A DNA stretch of 64,000 nucleotides from Duganella lactea (GCF_009857505.1 NZ_WWCP01000011.1:84039-148038), one strand, 5' to 3'. Counted from the stretch's first letter, positions 55,799-63,872 are shown. Numbers and translations are program-made. The notes: generated by a model not told the origin, from the letters alone.

Positions 55799-56872
55799 CA
55801 GCCAGCGCAGCTCTTTTCCTCGCTTGTCTTTTCGCTGGTAGTACCCTCGGAATTTTGATAAACCCGCGCTTAAAACTCGGTGAACTAGTCCACCGATCCG
55901 CTCGAGATTAGTTAAGTGGCGAGTATCTTCTCGCCACACAAACTCATCAGCGATTGATTGCAGATACTGAGGTCTTAGGCTATGGAAGACTCCGTATTCA
56001 GCGCGGCGAAGCCTGCTGTTGAAAGATTCGCACTGGTTGTCATTGACACCGTCGCTCGAGCAGAACTCAAGTGAATGTTGAACGGATTGATGATCATAGC
56101 CGTATGAGACGAGACTATTGTACGCGGGGCATTCGTCTGTCATTATGATTGAACCGGGCTCCACATAGGAGCGAATGATTGCTGTGGCATCAATCTCGTT
56201 TTCAGATTCAGTTATAAATGCGTAGCCTTGATGGGAGGCCTGATTTTTTCCTCCGCCTATTTGCCGGAGAGAAATCATGACGCGTCTATTTTGGCGCTTT
56301 TTGATGTTCAGAAATTCTTGCTTGGTAAGTTTTTTCTTCGCTAGCTTACCATTCTTGATCTTTTCCTGAATGTGATCTACATCCTTCTTTTTTCGTTTAT
56401 TGCCTTTATGTGGTTTCCCACATAGGTACATTCCATCTGCTTCAATGGTGCCACTTAATTTGAAGGTCGGTCGAGTCGCTGACAGCGCCTCGCGCAACTT
56501 TCCTCGAAAAATCCATGCCGTCTTTTGAGTTATACCCAAATGTTTCATTAGCTCATCGGCGGAAATAGAGTGTGCTGAGTTGGCAAATAAAACAAAGCCT
56601 TTCAAAATCGTCCTAAGTGGAATGCGGTGGCCAGCGAAGATAGTTCCACTGGTGACGGAAAATTCGGCTTCACAGCTTCTGCAGCGCCATACGTTACGGC
56701 GAGTCCTCCACTTGTGATCAGTAACCAAACCACATGATGGACAGGTCTGCGCTCCTTTTGTCCCCCAGCGCCATAGAGCCAGCACATCGACAATCTCCCT
56801 ATCAGAGAGACGATCAACGTGACCTAGCGAGTAGTCCCGCGCTGCGGAGCTACGCTGCCAGTGCTGTGCCAT
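55739..56872 (-). CDS. IS1595-family transposase
   Basis: A 377-residue DDE transposase. An N-terminal zinc ribbon (CPSCGLVTDHKW and WRCRSCEAEFSVTSGTIF) precedes the catalytic domain: GTIEADGMYLCG with the first aspartate, IIMTDECPAYNSLV with the second, and NDNQCESFNSRLRRAEYGVFHSL with the Asn/Glu region of this family. The frame is intact. Terminal repeats could not be fixed: AGGGGAG-like 7-base matches occur on both sides but are too short to trust. Confidence 0.88.
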   Translation of the reverse strand: MAQHWQRSSAARDYSLGHVDRLSDREIVDVLALWRWGTKGAQTCPSCGLVTDHKWRTRRNVWRCRSCEAEFSVTSGTIFAGHRIPLRTILKGFVLFANSAHSISADELMKHLGITQKTAWIFRGKLREALSATRPTFKLSGTIEADGMYLCGKPHKGNKRKKKDVDHIQEKIKNGKLAKKKLTKQEFLNIKKRQNRRVMISLRQIGGGKNQASHQGYAFITESENEIDATAIIRSYVEPGSIIMTDECPAYNSLVSYGYDHQSVQHSLEFCSSDGVNDNQCESFNSRLRRAEYGVFHSLRPQYLQSIADEFVWREDTRHLTNLERIGGLVHRVLSAGLSKFRGYYQRKDKRGKELRWLSLSKPIDGKFGVVGVVATS

Positions 56873-56893
56873 GGCTTCGCTTAGAAGATGTAG

Positions 56894-56956
56894 TTAGACC
56901 TGCCGAGACCGTATCCTGTGATGTAGTTCAGGTGCTGCGAGTTTGATTTCGTTCAT
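56894..56956 (-). CDS. 20-residue ORF with strong ribosome site upstream of the transposase
   Basis: ATG 56956 follows AAAGGAGAAGAGC, the best Shine-Dalgarno site in the area. The frame MNEIKLAAPELHHRIRSRQV stops 21 bases before the transposase start. It could be a leader peptide, a free small peptide, or the 5' remnant of an interrupted gene. No family is recognised. Confidence 0.35.
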   Translation of the reverse strand: MNEIKLAAPELHHRIRSRQV

Positions 56957-57111
56957 GCTCTTCTCCTTTTTTGGGCAATACGACGCCCTTGCCGCCGGTG
57001 AGTGGTGTGGCAAATTGGATGCAAAACGCCCTCCCGTGAAGGGATAGCATTGACAGGGGAGGTGGGAAGGAAGATACTTGGACGTGAAGACATCAAACTT
57101 CATCAATCCCA

Positions 57112-57143
57112 AACGGCCTGCGAGTCCTACCTCGCAGGCCGTT
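57112..57143. terminator. 13-bp perfect stem hairpin
   Basis: AACGGCCTGCGAG and CTCGCAGGCCGTT pair exactly around a 6-base loop. Only a weak T-rich stretch follows on the plus strand. It may end a transcript or mark the edge of the IS neighbourhood. Confidence 0.45.
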
Positions 57144-57967
57144 GCTGTTTCTACCCTCCTAATATCTTTTTAGTGCATAAAAAATCTCCTTGGCCGCGAC
57201 TCCAAATGGTCTGCGGCCTTTGTTTTTGCAAATGAAAATGCTGCGCCGATTTTGCGCAAGTATCACTAACCTAATCTCTAGCGTCATCCTGTGCAAGCAA
57301 CGGGCCTAGTTAAGTGGTGTCAAAAAAGATGTGATTGCAGTTTTTTGATTATTACGCCTGTTTTTTTGTCAAAAACATCGCTTTTATCTTGAATATAAGA
57401 GTGAATAGCCGTGAATTTTTCACATGTCTTTTCGTCTTAAAAAAACCGCCAATTCGGTGTTATTTTGAAAATGAATTGGCAAAAAATAAGACTTAGCCGT
57501 AGGATATGATCCTCATTTTTTTTTGAGCTCAACGACAACGAAATGTTGTTTTTATGGGACAGTTTTCTAGAGATATATCTCAATGGATCTGAGTATGAGC
57601 AAAAGAATTTTCTCGACCTCATCACCTCGCCACTTGATTAGGCTAAGGAATCGAACGTGAGCATATTGTGGTGCTCCATTTGGTAAAACGCGGCTCACAC
57701 TGATGAACACGTGATTGGACGATATTTCGTACCGAAGGGAACTCTGGCCCGGCGTGTGGAGCGTAGTGGTGTATGCCTGCAAGAAATGCATGTGGCTTAG
57801 AAGACGATATTTCAGTTATCTCGATGCTCCCAGCTTTCACCGGTCCTGTGCACAAACCACTCAACCTGACCACCAAGGTAGTGATCGCTGGCAGGACTAC
57901 GACAGTTAGTGACGCCTTTGGCCGATTTTATGATCGCTCAGACAAGAATTGCGACCGGACGTGTTAA
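57144..57967. other. AT-rich stretch without a confident gene
   Basis: Short overlapping frames occur on both strands (for example minus 57567-57791, 74 codons, and plus 57773-57967, 64 codons), but none has a good ribosome site, a family likeness or consistent coding character. 57300-57560 is notably T-rich. Part of it may be decayed coding sequence: minus frames 57643-57876 and 57567-57791 could be joined by one frameshift. Confidence 0.4.
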
Positions 57968-58267
57968 TCACTTAAGCCGAAGTTTGATTGACGCTATCGA
58001 CTGGATTCCAGCCAACATTTTTTCACGTGCAGAGCTGTTTGCAGAATGAACGGAGATAATTGGTGGCGCAAACCCTTTGGTTGCAACTGCCTCCTCGATC
58101 CAAAGGACGACATCGTAGCCAGTACCACGCGCGTCATCACCGAGGTCATGATCAAGGCTTACATGCGTAACTTCCCCTGTTTCCAGCAAAGCGATCACTT
58201 CATCAGGCCAGTAGGCGCGCACCCAACCGTCAGGGGTTTGACGTTCGTCGTCAAGATAAACTCTCAT
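57968..58267 (-). CDS. Cyclic-phosphate-processing receiver-like (cREC) protein
   Basis: A 99-residue protein made of one domain. MRVYLDDERQTPDGW, VTHVSLDHDLGDDARGTGYDV and IISVHSANSSAREKM are the conserved blocks of the stand-alone cREC family, a receiver-like fold proposed from comparative genomics to process cyclic phosphates in RNA repair. ATG 58267 is used; an in-frame extension upstream has no likeness. The ribosome site is weak. It is flanked by non-coding DNA, so no partner is obvious. Confidence 0.8.
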   Translation of the reverse strand: MRVYLDDERQTPDGWVRAYWPDEVIALLETGEVTHVSLDHDLGDDARGTGYDVVLWIEEAVATKGFAPPIISVHSANSSAREKMLAGIQSIASIKLRLK

Positions 58268-58458
58268 GATTATTTCTATACGGTATGCAGTGCTTCGTGA
58301 GTTGGCGGCACCGCGATAATATGGTGCCGCCAACATGGCCAAGTTAACCAGCTTCAATAAACCGAATGTGAGATGTCGCTGGCCTCGCTAATCCAATAGG
58401 CTCCATCAATCAGACTACATGTATGTTCTCTGGGCACCACAGTGTACACGCACCCACA

Positions 58459-58961
58459 TCAGGGATAGGCATACCCCACATAGATACCTTGATCAGTAAT
58501 AGCGGTTTTGTCGAGCATAACGCCCCTTGCCATACCTGACATTGAGGCCTGAATTTTAATTGCATCGGCTAGTGTCGGCGGACAGGTGTCCATCATCCGG
58601 CCCGCGCCGCTGACATCAAAATAAGAGCAGCAGGCCGGGGCAGTGCCACATCGGATTTGGCGAAAGTTAAAGCTACTTTCTGATAGTCGGGAGAGCTTGG
58701 GCCGCCGCGCGCTGCGCCGCACAGGACGGCACCAGCAGGAATCGGGGAGTTGGGATTTGCAGCTAGGGCAATCGGTGGACTTTGTCGCCCAGCAGTGTCG
58801 GGTCCGCAAAGCGCTGTAAATGTTGCGGGGTCAAGATTGATGGTATGGAAATCTCGGTTTGTGGGTTTTTCGGTTGAAAATACTTCCCTGGCAGCAATTT
58901 TTTTGGATCTAGCCGCCGTGTACTTCAATTTTGGCGTACGCATGTTTAATGCATGGTACAA
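58459..58961 (-). pseudogene. Possible frameshifted gene (two overlapping minus frames)
   Basis: One frame (58961 down to 58593) reads as protein up to SSPDYQKVALTFAKS and then stops soon. A second frame continues from about 58655 as CGTAPACCSYFDVSGAGRMM... to a stop at 58459. Joining them needs a single shift near 58655-58640 and gives about 165 residues with a Cys-containing, pilin-like C-terminal half. The 5' end overlaps a plus-strand candidate gene, so this call is tentative. Confidence 0.3.
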
Positions 58962-59124
58962 GCGACAGGAACCGCCGAAGGATCGCGTGCATGTTGGCGC
59001 GGTCGTTATGAGTACTGTTTGCTTCGTTTTCGGCAGCGTCTTCGTGCAGCCTCAGTTTGACAAAACGGAAGCTTGCACCGACGCAGGTTACTCGCTAGGC
59101 CAGTGTGTTTTTTCGCAAAATTAG
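58942..59124 (+). CDS. Small membrane protein, 60 residues
   Basis: Reads MFNAWYKRQEPPKDRVHVGA, then a hydrophobic helix (VVMSTVCFVFGSVFV) and a Cys-containing tail (EACTDAGYSLGQCVFSQN). A good terminator begins 9 bases after its TAG, which supports transcription on this strand. The frame stays open upstream to 58750, so the start is uncertain, and the ribosome site is weak. No family is recognised. Confidence 0.45.
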   Translation: MFNAWYKRQEPPKDRVHVGAVVMSTVCFVFGSVFVQPQFDKTEACTDAGYSLGQCVFSQN

Positions 59125-59133
59125 TGAGCGTCC

Positions 59134-59160
59134 AGCACCGCCTGTAGGCGGTGCTTATTT
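59134..59160 (+). terminator. Terminator hairpin with 9-bp perfect stem
   Basis: AGCACCGCC, TGTA loop and GGCGGTGCT, followed by TATTT on the plus strand. It ends the 60-residue gene's transcript and overlaps the stop of the convergent 109-residue membrane gene. Confidence 0.7.
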
Positions 59161-59484
59161 GAACAGCCAGTGGAGGAAATCGCCCACGATACCATACCCA
59201 ATGTAGCCAACAATTGAAAGAATGGCCAACACCAATACAAGTTTTCGGATGGCGTAGGCAATTGCGAACATGAAAAGACCTGCGATGATGTAGGTCAGCT
59301 TTGCCGTAGTTGTATGAACAATGAAAAAATTAAATTGCGCCATGAACGTCATGAGCATACCAACTCCGAAATAGGTCAACAGCCCCGGCAGCCCGACGTC
59401 AAATATCAAGAAATACAATTCCTGCCCTCTGGTGCTAACCTCCCGATCACTTAAATACGAATTTCCGATTTTGTGCCAAGCCAT
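59155..59484 (-). CDS. Hypothetical inner-membrane protein, 109 residues
   Basis: A polar N-terminus (MAWHKIGNSYLSDREVSTRG) is followed by about three hydrophobic helices: LIFDVGLPGLLTYFGVGMLM, LTYIIAGLFMFAIAYAI and LVLVLAILSIVGYIGYGIVG. GGGGGAGGGA before the ATG is a strong ribosome site. It is divergent from the XRE regulator across the large palindrome, so it is probably the regulated partner. No family is recognised. Confidence 0.65.
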   Translation of the reverse strand: MAWHKIGNSYLSDREVSTRGQELYFLIFDVGLPGLLTYFGVGMLMTFMAQFNFFIVHTTTAKLTYIIAGLFMFAIAYAIRKLVLVLAILSIVGYIGYGIVGDFLHWLFK

Positions 59485-59523
59485 ATCGTCCCTCCCCCTA
59501 AGTTCCTATGCAATAATGAGGAT

Positions 59524-59567
59524 TATAGTCCACAAGTATGACCTATAGTGCATATTTGTGGACTATA
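59524..59567. promoter_or_regulatory. 44-bp near-perfect palindrome, probable XRE operator
   Basis: Outer arms TATAGTCCACAA (59524-59535) and TTGTGGACTATA (59556-59567) match exactly. Inside them TATG/CATA and the CTATAG centre also pair, leaving only three mismatched pairs in 22. It lies between the divergent membrane gene and the XRE gene. The AGTC/GACT half-sites recall the C-boxes bound by restriction-modification controller proteins, which are also small XRE proteins. Confidence 0.7.
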
Positions 59568-59607
59568 TCCTGTGGATTGACAGTCCCGATAGCATCATGC
59601 TCGGGTC

Positions 59608-59859
59608 ATGGCACGGAACTATGATCAGATTCGCAAGCAGCTTGCGAGCAACATCCGAAGGCGGCGCGGCTTTAAGGACATGTCGCAGGAAGCGCTCGCC
59701 CTTGCTGCCGAAACGGACCGGAGTTATATCAGCCAAGTCGAGCGTTGCATTGGAAACCCATCGCTGCTAGTCCTCTCGAAAATCGCAGACGCACTGGACG
59801 TGGATATTCAAGAACTGTTTGCGGACAGAGCGACCATTGGTCCCGACACCGTGAAGTGA
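59608..59859 (+). CDS. XRE-family helix-turn-helix regulator, controller-protein-like
   Basis: An 83-residue DNA-binding protein that is almost only a lambda-repressor-like domain: LASNIRRRRGFKDMSQEALALAAETDRSYISQVERCIGNPS, then LSKIADALDVDIQELF. Size and motif resemble C proteins of restriction-modification systems and autoregulators of mobile elements. No methylase or endonuclease gene is in the window. The palindrome 41-84 bases upstream is its likely operator. The ribosome site is weak. The intergenic 59860-60086 shows no gene. Confidence 0.85.
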   Translation: MARNYDQIRKQLASNIRRRRGFKDMSQEALALAAETDRSYISQVERCIGNPSLLVLSKIADALDVDIQELFADRATIGPDTVK

Positions 59860-60086
59860 CATCAGTTGATCGGCCGTGCGGGATGCGGTACTTGATTGCA
59901 ACGACCCTATGACTTTTTTTAAGCCAAGATCCATAGTAAGGGCTCGATCTGATAGTTCAATCTCAATAACTTGGGCGTATATACCTTGAGAGGCACTTAA
60001 CTTCTAAGAGGGGGAAGTTCATGCTCATCTCAGCTGCCATCCACATGATACCATTTGAGAATTTCAGCTACACAGAGAGGCTGTAA

Positions 60087-60764
60087 GTGGAACGATTTAT
60101 TACGTTGGCTTGTTTGTTTATTGTTTTTGCGATTGGTTTTCTTAACCTTCTTTCTAAGCTGAAAAAAATCCGCAAAAAAGTAGATTTCGCCAATGAATTT
60201 ATTGAAAACCTTTTTCAATACGTAGGAAGTCATGGACGAGATGGAGAAGCTTACACGTGGCTAATTCATCGCTCCAGTAAGATGCAAAGTCAAATGGGAA
60301 GTATGGGACGGTTGGCGTCGTTCAGTCCACCTTACTCTAGAGTTAGATACGAAAATTACGAAATAATCGTAAATCTACTGCCCTCACTACGACAATCTTT
60401 TGTAGATAGAATATCAGTCAGCGATACTCTATCAGACTCTTACGCCGCAACCATTCACGAGAGTATCTTAAGATATATTGGCATTCTTGATGATAATTCA
60501 GAAAGTATTTCTGAAAAAATACGAAATCCATTCATTTGGTTTACTACTGGTGTTTCCATACTATTTATCCTCCCAGTGCAAATTCTTAGTTGGTTTGGAA
60601 TAATTGGGAAGTCTGTATTGATTTTCCTTACCTCAAGCTACATCTTTCGACTAATTGTGGGGATTTCTAGTTTAATTGGGTTTTTCAGTGCTATAGTGGG
60701 ATTGGTAACAGGGTGGGATCAATTTATGGCGTTAATGAAGCCGATCGTTTCTAAAATAATTTGA
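60087..60764 (+). CDS. Hypothetical membrane protein, 225 residues
   Basis: Starts at a GTG (60087) with GAGAGG upstream. One N-terminal helix (ITLACLFIVFAIGFLNLLSKL), a basic linker, a roughly 100-residue soluble part (PPYSRVRYENYEIIVNLLPSLRQSFVDR), then C-terminal helices about residues 152-172 (WFTTGVSILFILPVQIL) and 176-210. Base composition is much more AT-rich than the core genes, indicating recent transfer. No family is recognised; membrane topology is consistent with many island proteins of unknown role. Confidence 0.65.
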   Translation: MERFITLACLFIVFAIGFLNLLSKLKKIRKKVDFANEFIENLFQYVGSHGRDGEAYTWLIHRSSKMQSQMGSMGRLASFSPPYSRVRYENYEIIVNLLPSLRQSFVDRISVSDTLSDSYAATIHESILRYIGILDDNSESISEKIRNPFIWFTTGVSILFILPVQILSWFGIIGKSVLIFLTSSYIFRLIVGISSLIGFFSAIVGLVTGWDQFMALMKPIVSKII

Positions 60765-60921
60765 ATTTCATTCTGAAAGATGAAAAATTAAAAATAAAAG
60801 TTATATATTATTTGAGCGCGATCCAAATTCCATTTTCGGATTCAGCAGCACCAACCGGGCGAATACTGATACGATAAACGCGTTACTTAACTGGGAATCG
60901 CGGAGTGTGGGGAGAAGCTAT

Positions 60922-61056
60922 TTGAGACTTGACGACGACACCGATGAGGCGTCACTTCGTGCCCAATTAGCATGGGATGCTGACGATCATCAAGCTGGTG
61001 ATGACCTCAACAGTGCCTGCGCTAAATTTGGTGTTCAGCGTACCTCCGAACAGTAA
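60922..61056 (+). CDS. Small acidic ORF, 44 residues
   Basis: A TTG start with GGGGAGAAG upstream reads MRLDDDTDEASLRAQLAWDA and ends GVQRTSEQ one base before the convergent exonuclease stop. Strongly acidic N-terminal half, no helix or domain. It could be a small gene or chance frame; the good ribosome site is the main support. Confidence 0.3.
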   Translation: MRLDDDTDEASLRAQLAWDADDHQAGDDLNSACAKFGVQRTSEQ

Positions 61057-61057
61057 A

Positions 61058-61540
61058 CTACGTAGTTAGCCGTGTCGACCAGCGCAGGTAGCCCTCTCTT
61101 AATGCGCGGGCATCTGCTAACGCGTGATGCTCGGGCAATGCCTTTGTATAGGTAAGCACTTCGCCCAATTTGTATGCCGAAGTTCTAAATATCCTGTGAT
61201 CGATCAACTGGTGCCCCGCAACATTAGGAGGTAACTCCTCATGAAAAGTAGCTTTCAAAAGTTGCCAGTCCACCTCATAGTCGTAGACGATAGTAGCTAG
61301 GCTGGGAAGTGCATCAAACCATTCTTGCAGGCGACCAATCAGCTCCTGAGAGGTGCACGCTGCCTCAGGCGAACGCCCCAATAGTGGCAGGATCTCTGCG
61401 ACCACGAACTCTGAGCAGTCTTCTCGTTTATAGTCGGTGAGCTCGGCGTAAAAATCATTGCCCCCAACTGCTGCCAGCCCAATGCTAATTAAGCTCGGAC
61501 GATTGTGATTAGTGAATTCCGTATCGATGAAGACCAGCAT
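61058..61540 (-). CDS. DEDDh-type 3'-5' exonuclease-like protein (copy 2)
   Basis: A 160-residue RNase H-fold protein. LVFIDTEFT gives D6 and E8, IVYDYEVDWQLL gives D87/D91, and EHHALADARAL gives H138 and D143, the full DEDDh set spaced as in Rv2179c-like exoribonucleases. ATG 61540 overlaps by one base the stop of the 76-residue gene (TAATG), so translation is coupled. A paralogue lies two genes upstream. Substrate, RNA or DNA, is unknown. Confidence 0.75.
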   Translation of the reverse strand: MLVFIDTEFTNHNRPSLISIGLAAVGGNDFYAELTDYKREDCSEFVVAEILPLLGRSPEAACTSQELIGRLQEWFDALPSLATIVYDYEVDWQLLKATFHEELPPNVAGHQLIDHRIFRTSAYKLGEVLTYTKALPEHHALADARALREGYLRWSTRLTT

Positions 61541-61770
61541 TAGAACAACCCTATAGGTCCACGGCCGTGCCAGTTGCCGCCTGCCCAAGCTGCCCAATCC
61601 CAAGCGAACGCACATTTACCCAGTGTCTCCTCAAGTGGGCAGGCACTTCCATGTAGATCCGCAGCAAACTGGTCACGCCAAGGCTGAGGGATACTGTCAA
61701 GTACAATGAGAAAAGGCCTACCATTCCTTGTGTGCACCGGCACAGTCGCGATCAATTCTGCCCTCGTCAT
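61540..61770 (-). CDS. Small hypothetical protein between the two exonuclease-like genes
   Basis: A 76-residue soluble protein reading MTRAELIATVPVHTRNGRPF, then LIVLDSIPQPWRDQFAADLHG and a Trp/Gly-rich C-terminus (CAFAWDWAAWAGGNWHGRGP). Its ATG overlaps the upstream exonuclease stop by 4 bases and its stop overlaps the next start, so all three genes are translated as a chain. No family recognised; constant coupling suggests a partner or regulator of the exonucleases. Confidence 0.7.
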   Translation of the reverse strand: MTRAELIATVPVHTRNGRPFLIVLDSIPQPWRDQFAADLHGSACPLEETLGKCAFAWDWAAWAGGNWHGRGPIGLF

Positions 61771-62255
61771 GTCTGTGCTCCTTTTCTGCTGTCTTGCCAT
61801 GCAAGCCATCCATGTCGATGGGCGCGCGCGTCGTGCAGCGCATGGTGCCACTGTCCGCTGAGCTCGTGGTACTTAACCACAGCGTGATGGAATATTGAAG
61901 AATCTATGTGCTCACGCAGATCGTATCTGCCCCAGAGATTGGCTGGGCGCTCACCATCCATCGCATCTAGCATCAATTCCCAATCCGTGAAGCTGTCGCA
62001 TGCCACCGTTACGTTGCCAGGGAGTTTCGAAACCCACTGTGTTAGCCGCGTGGCCAGTTGCTGCCGGTCGAGGGCCGAACTCATACTTCCAAGTTGCGAA
62101 AGTACTGCGGTATGGACAAACGAATTACACCAATCTTTACGGAAGTCAGACCGCTCCTCGTAGAACTCGTACTGGCCATCCTCGCTCACCATGCCTATGG
62201 AGATAAGATCGCAGTCAATGGCATCCGTGTATTCGGTGTCCAGAAAGATCAACAT
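61767..62255 (-). CDS. DEDDh-type 3'-5' exonuclease-like protein (copy 1)
   Basis: A 162-residue paralogue of the downstream copy: LIFLDTEYT gives D6 and E8, VACDSFTDWELM gives D87/D91, and QWHHALHDARAH gives H137 and D142. All predicted catalytic residues are in register with the other copy, while most surface residues differ. A G-rich site (GGGGGGGC) precedes ATG 62255. It is the first gene of the cassette. The 156 bases upstream, to the AlbA_2 gene stop, hold no gene. Confidence 0.75.
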   Translation of the reverse strand: MLIFLDTEYTDAIDCDLISIGMVSEDGQYEFYEERSDFRKDWCNSFVHTAVLSQLGSMSSALDRQQLATRLTQWVSKLPGNVTVACDSFTDWELMLDAMDGERPANLWGRYDLREHIDSSIFHHAVVKYHELSGQWHHALHDARAHRHGWLAWQDSRKGAQT

Positions 62256-62411
62256 TTGCCCCCCCCATGATCGAAGTGTCACATAGACGAATAGTAGCCA
62301 CTTCCAGAGTGGTTCTGTGGCCAACTAATGGTGGTGCTTCCAAATAACATCATATCGCACGCTCCACATTACAATGCATAGCCTAAGTCTTCAAACAGTC
62401 GTTGCGGGTCT

Positions 62412-63593
62412 TTAAAGCAAATAATTGCCCGCTTCATCATAATGAGGGCAGTTGGTTCTACCAAAACCTTGCCAAAGTGTATTTAAGATCGCAGCAACTA
62501 TCCTGTCCACATTTGCTTGTTCGACGCTTTCAATCCAGACAGGGTCTAACACATACTCAGATCGCCCGCTAGGTTCAGAAAGATTATGTATGTTCGTGTC
62601 GTTTCCGAGTTGGAGGTGGTAGCCACGCGCGTTGAGAAGCGCACAGTGTAGTACTGCGGCACCGGGCATTTCTAATATTCCTGCCACATTAATAAATTGC
62701 TCTACTTGCGCACGAAGATTCTGCGTAATTTCCTTGCTAAACAAAATAGCTACCCCGCTACTTCTCGACGGGCTTATCTGCCGAACTTGGCCCGCTAAGC
62801 TCACTGCCTCTATTAAGCCTCTGCGGTAAATAAATTTATATCCGTATGATTCCGCTACTCCATCATAAATAGCCAACCCGTCAAAGTTTATCTTCCTTGT
62901 GAGATTTGCGTCTCTTGGTAAGCGGAACTGTTCATAGCCCCCCTTATACAACGAGTGAATATCAATTCTCGCCCTTCCGGCCAAGGCTACAAGAGGCATA
63001 AAGTGCAAGACCATGTATGCCCCTGTTTGCATCTTTATTGGAGAGTCAAAAGAACCGATCTTGCCGTAACGCTCCCTAGAAAATTGCCTTGCGTGCTGTG
63101 TTAATATCTCCGATCGAGTAAATCCAACACGTATTTGGTCGAAAGTCATTTCAGTAGTTGTAGTGCCATTTCGCATTACAAATCTCCGATTGCTATTATT
63201 TCTAACACAGTGAGGGCCGTCATATGATGATTCGACGCATACTGCCATAACGTAACCGCCAGTCACGTCAATCGTTCGAATACGGACGCCAGGAACACGC
63301 GGCTCTATTCCTGAATCAAGTATTTGTATAATTCTTCGATGAGCGGGATCACGTGATTCAGAAATTGGTATTATCTGTGTCGCTTGACCGTCCACCTCGT
63401 CAATCCCGTAGATAATGTATCCACCGTCAGCATTGGCCATAGCGCATACATCTTTTGCAATTTCGATTTTATCCTGCTCCAACTTGCTTGGTAACTGCCG
63501 TTTAAAATCTAAAGTGGATGATTCTGAATAGCCTTCCTCGCATAGCTGCTTCAGAAACGCTTCATCAATTGCGTCAATTTCAATCTTTAGCAT
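62412..63593 (-). CDS. AlbA_2 (Schlafen-like) ATP-binding domain protein
   Basis: A 393-residue protein. Residues about 20-140 are an AlbA_2 domain (PF04326): SSTLDFKRQLPS, EIAKDVCAMANADGGYIIYGIDE and PHCVRNNSNRRFVMRNGTTT. The C-terminal 250 residues have no recognisable domain (AGILEMPGAAVLHCALLNARGYHL). GGAGGCTAA precedes the ATG. AlbA_2/Schlafen proteins are often found in defence or regulatory contexts and some are nucleases. It follows the truncated gene on the same strand and is AT-rich, consistent with transfer. Confidence 0.82.
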   Translation of the reverse strand: MLKIEIDAIDEAFLKQLCEEGYSESSTLDFKRQLPSKLEQDKIEIAKDVCAMANADGGYIIYGIDEVDGQATQIIPISESRDPAHRRIIQILDSGIEPRVPGVRIRTIDVTGGYVMAVCVESSYDGPHCVRNNSNRRFVMRNGTTTTEMTFDQIRVGFTRSEILTQHARQFSRERYGKIGSFDSPIKMQTGAYMVLHFMPLVALAGRARIDIHSLYKGGYEQFRLPRDANLTRKINFDGLAIYDGVAESYGYKFIYRRGLIEAVSLAGQVRQISPSRSSGVAILFSKEITQNLRAQVEQFINVAGILEMPGAAVLHCALLNARGYHLQLGNDTNIHNLSEPSGRSEYVLDPVWIESVEQANVDRIVAAILNTLWQGFGRTNCPHYDEAGNYLL

Positions 63594-63656
63594 TTAGCCT
63601 CCAATTGGCAATATGGGTTCTCATCTCGTGACGCACTTTGCAGACATACATCGCTA

Positions 63657-63872
63657 TTATCCATTCATTTCATCGCGTTTCGCGTAGAGCGCACGCTCTT
63701 GAGATTCTCGTGCTTGTCGGTTCCACTCCATTTTTCGATGAGCTTTCATTGCAGCCTCGTGCTTTTTCGCAGCGTTACGGACAATTGAATTTAAATCGTT
63801 AATACGGACTGGCTCGCCGTTCCATTTATCCTTGAAGATCCGGTCAAAGGCGGCACGCGCACTGTCCGACAG
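63657..63872 (-). pseudogene. 5'-truncated gene cut by a probable IS end
   Basis: The last 71 residues of a charged, helical protein remain (LSDSARAAFDRIFKDKWNG, later HEAAMKAHRKMEWNRQARES). The frame is blocked directly upstream by a stop within sequence that looks like an IS terminus. It lies 63 bases before the AlbA_2 gene on the same strand and may have been its operon partner. The family is not recognisable from this part. Confidence 0.55.

Noticed and set aside
55130..57090. Terminal inverted repeats for the IS1595 element
   Set aside because: Only 7-base AGGGGAG-like matches were found on the two sides; too short to define the element ends or a target duplication.
57715..57967. Short plus-strand frames in the AT-rich gap
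   Set aside because: No ribosome site, no domain and overlapping alternative frames on the other strand; not enough to call a gene.
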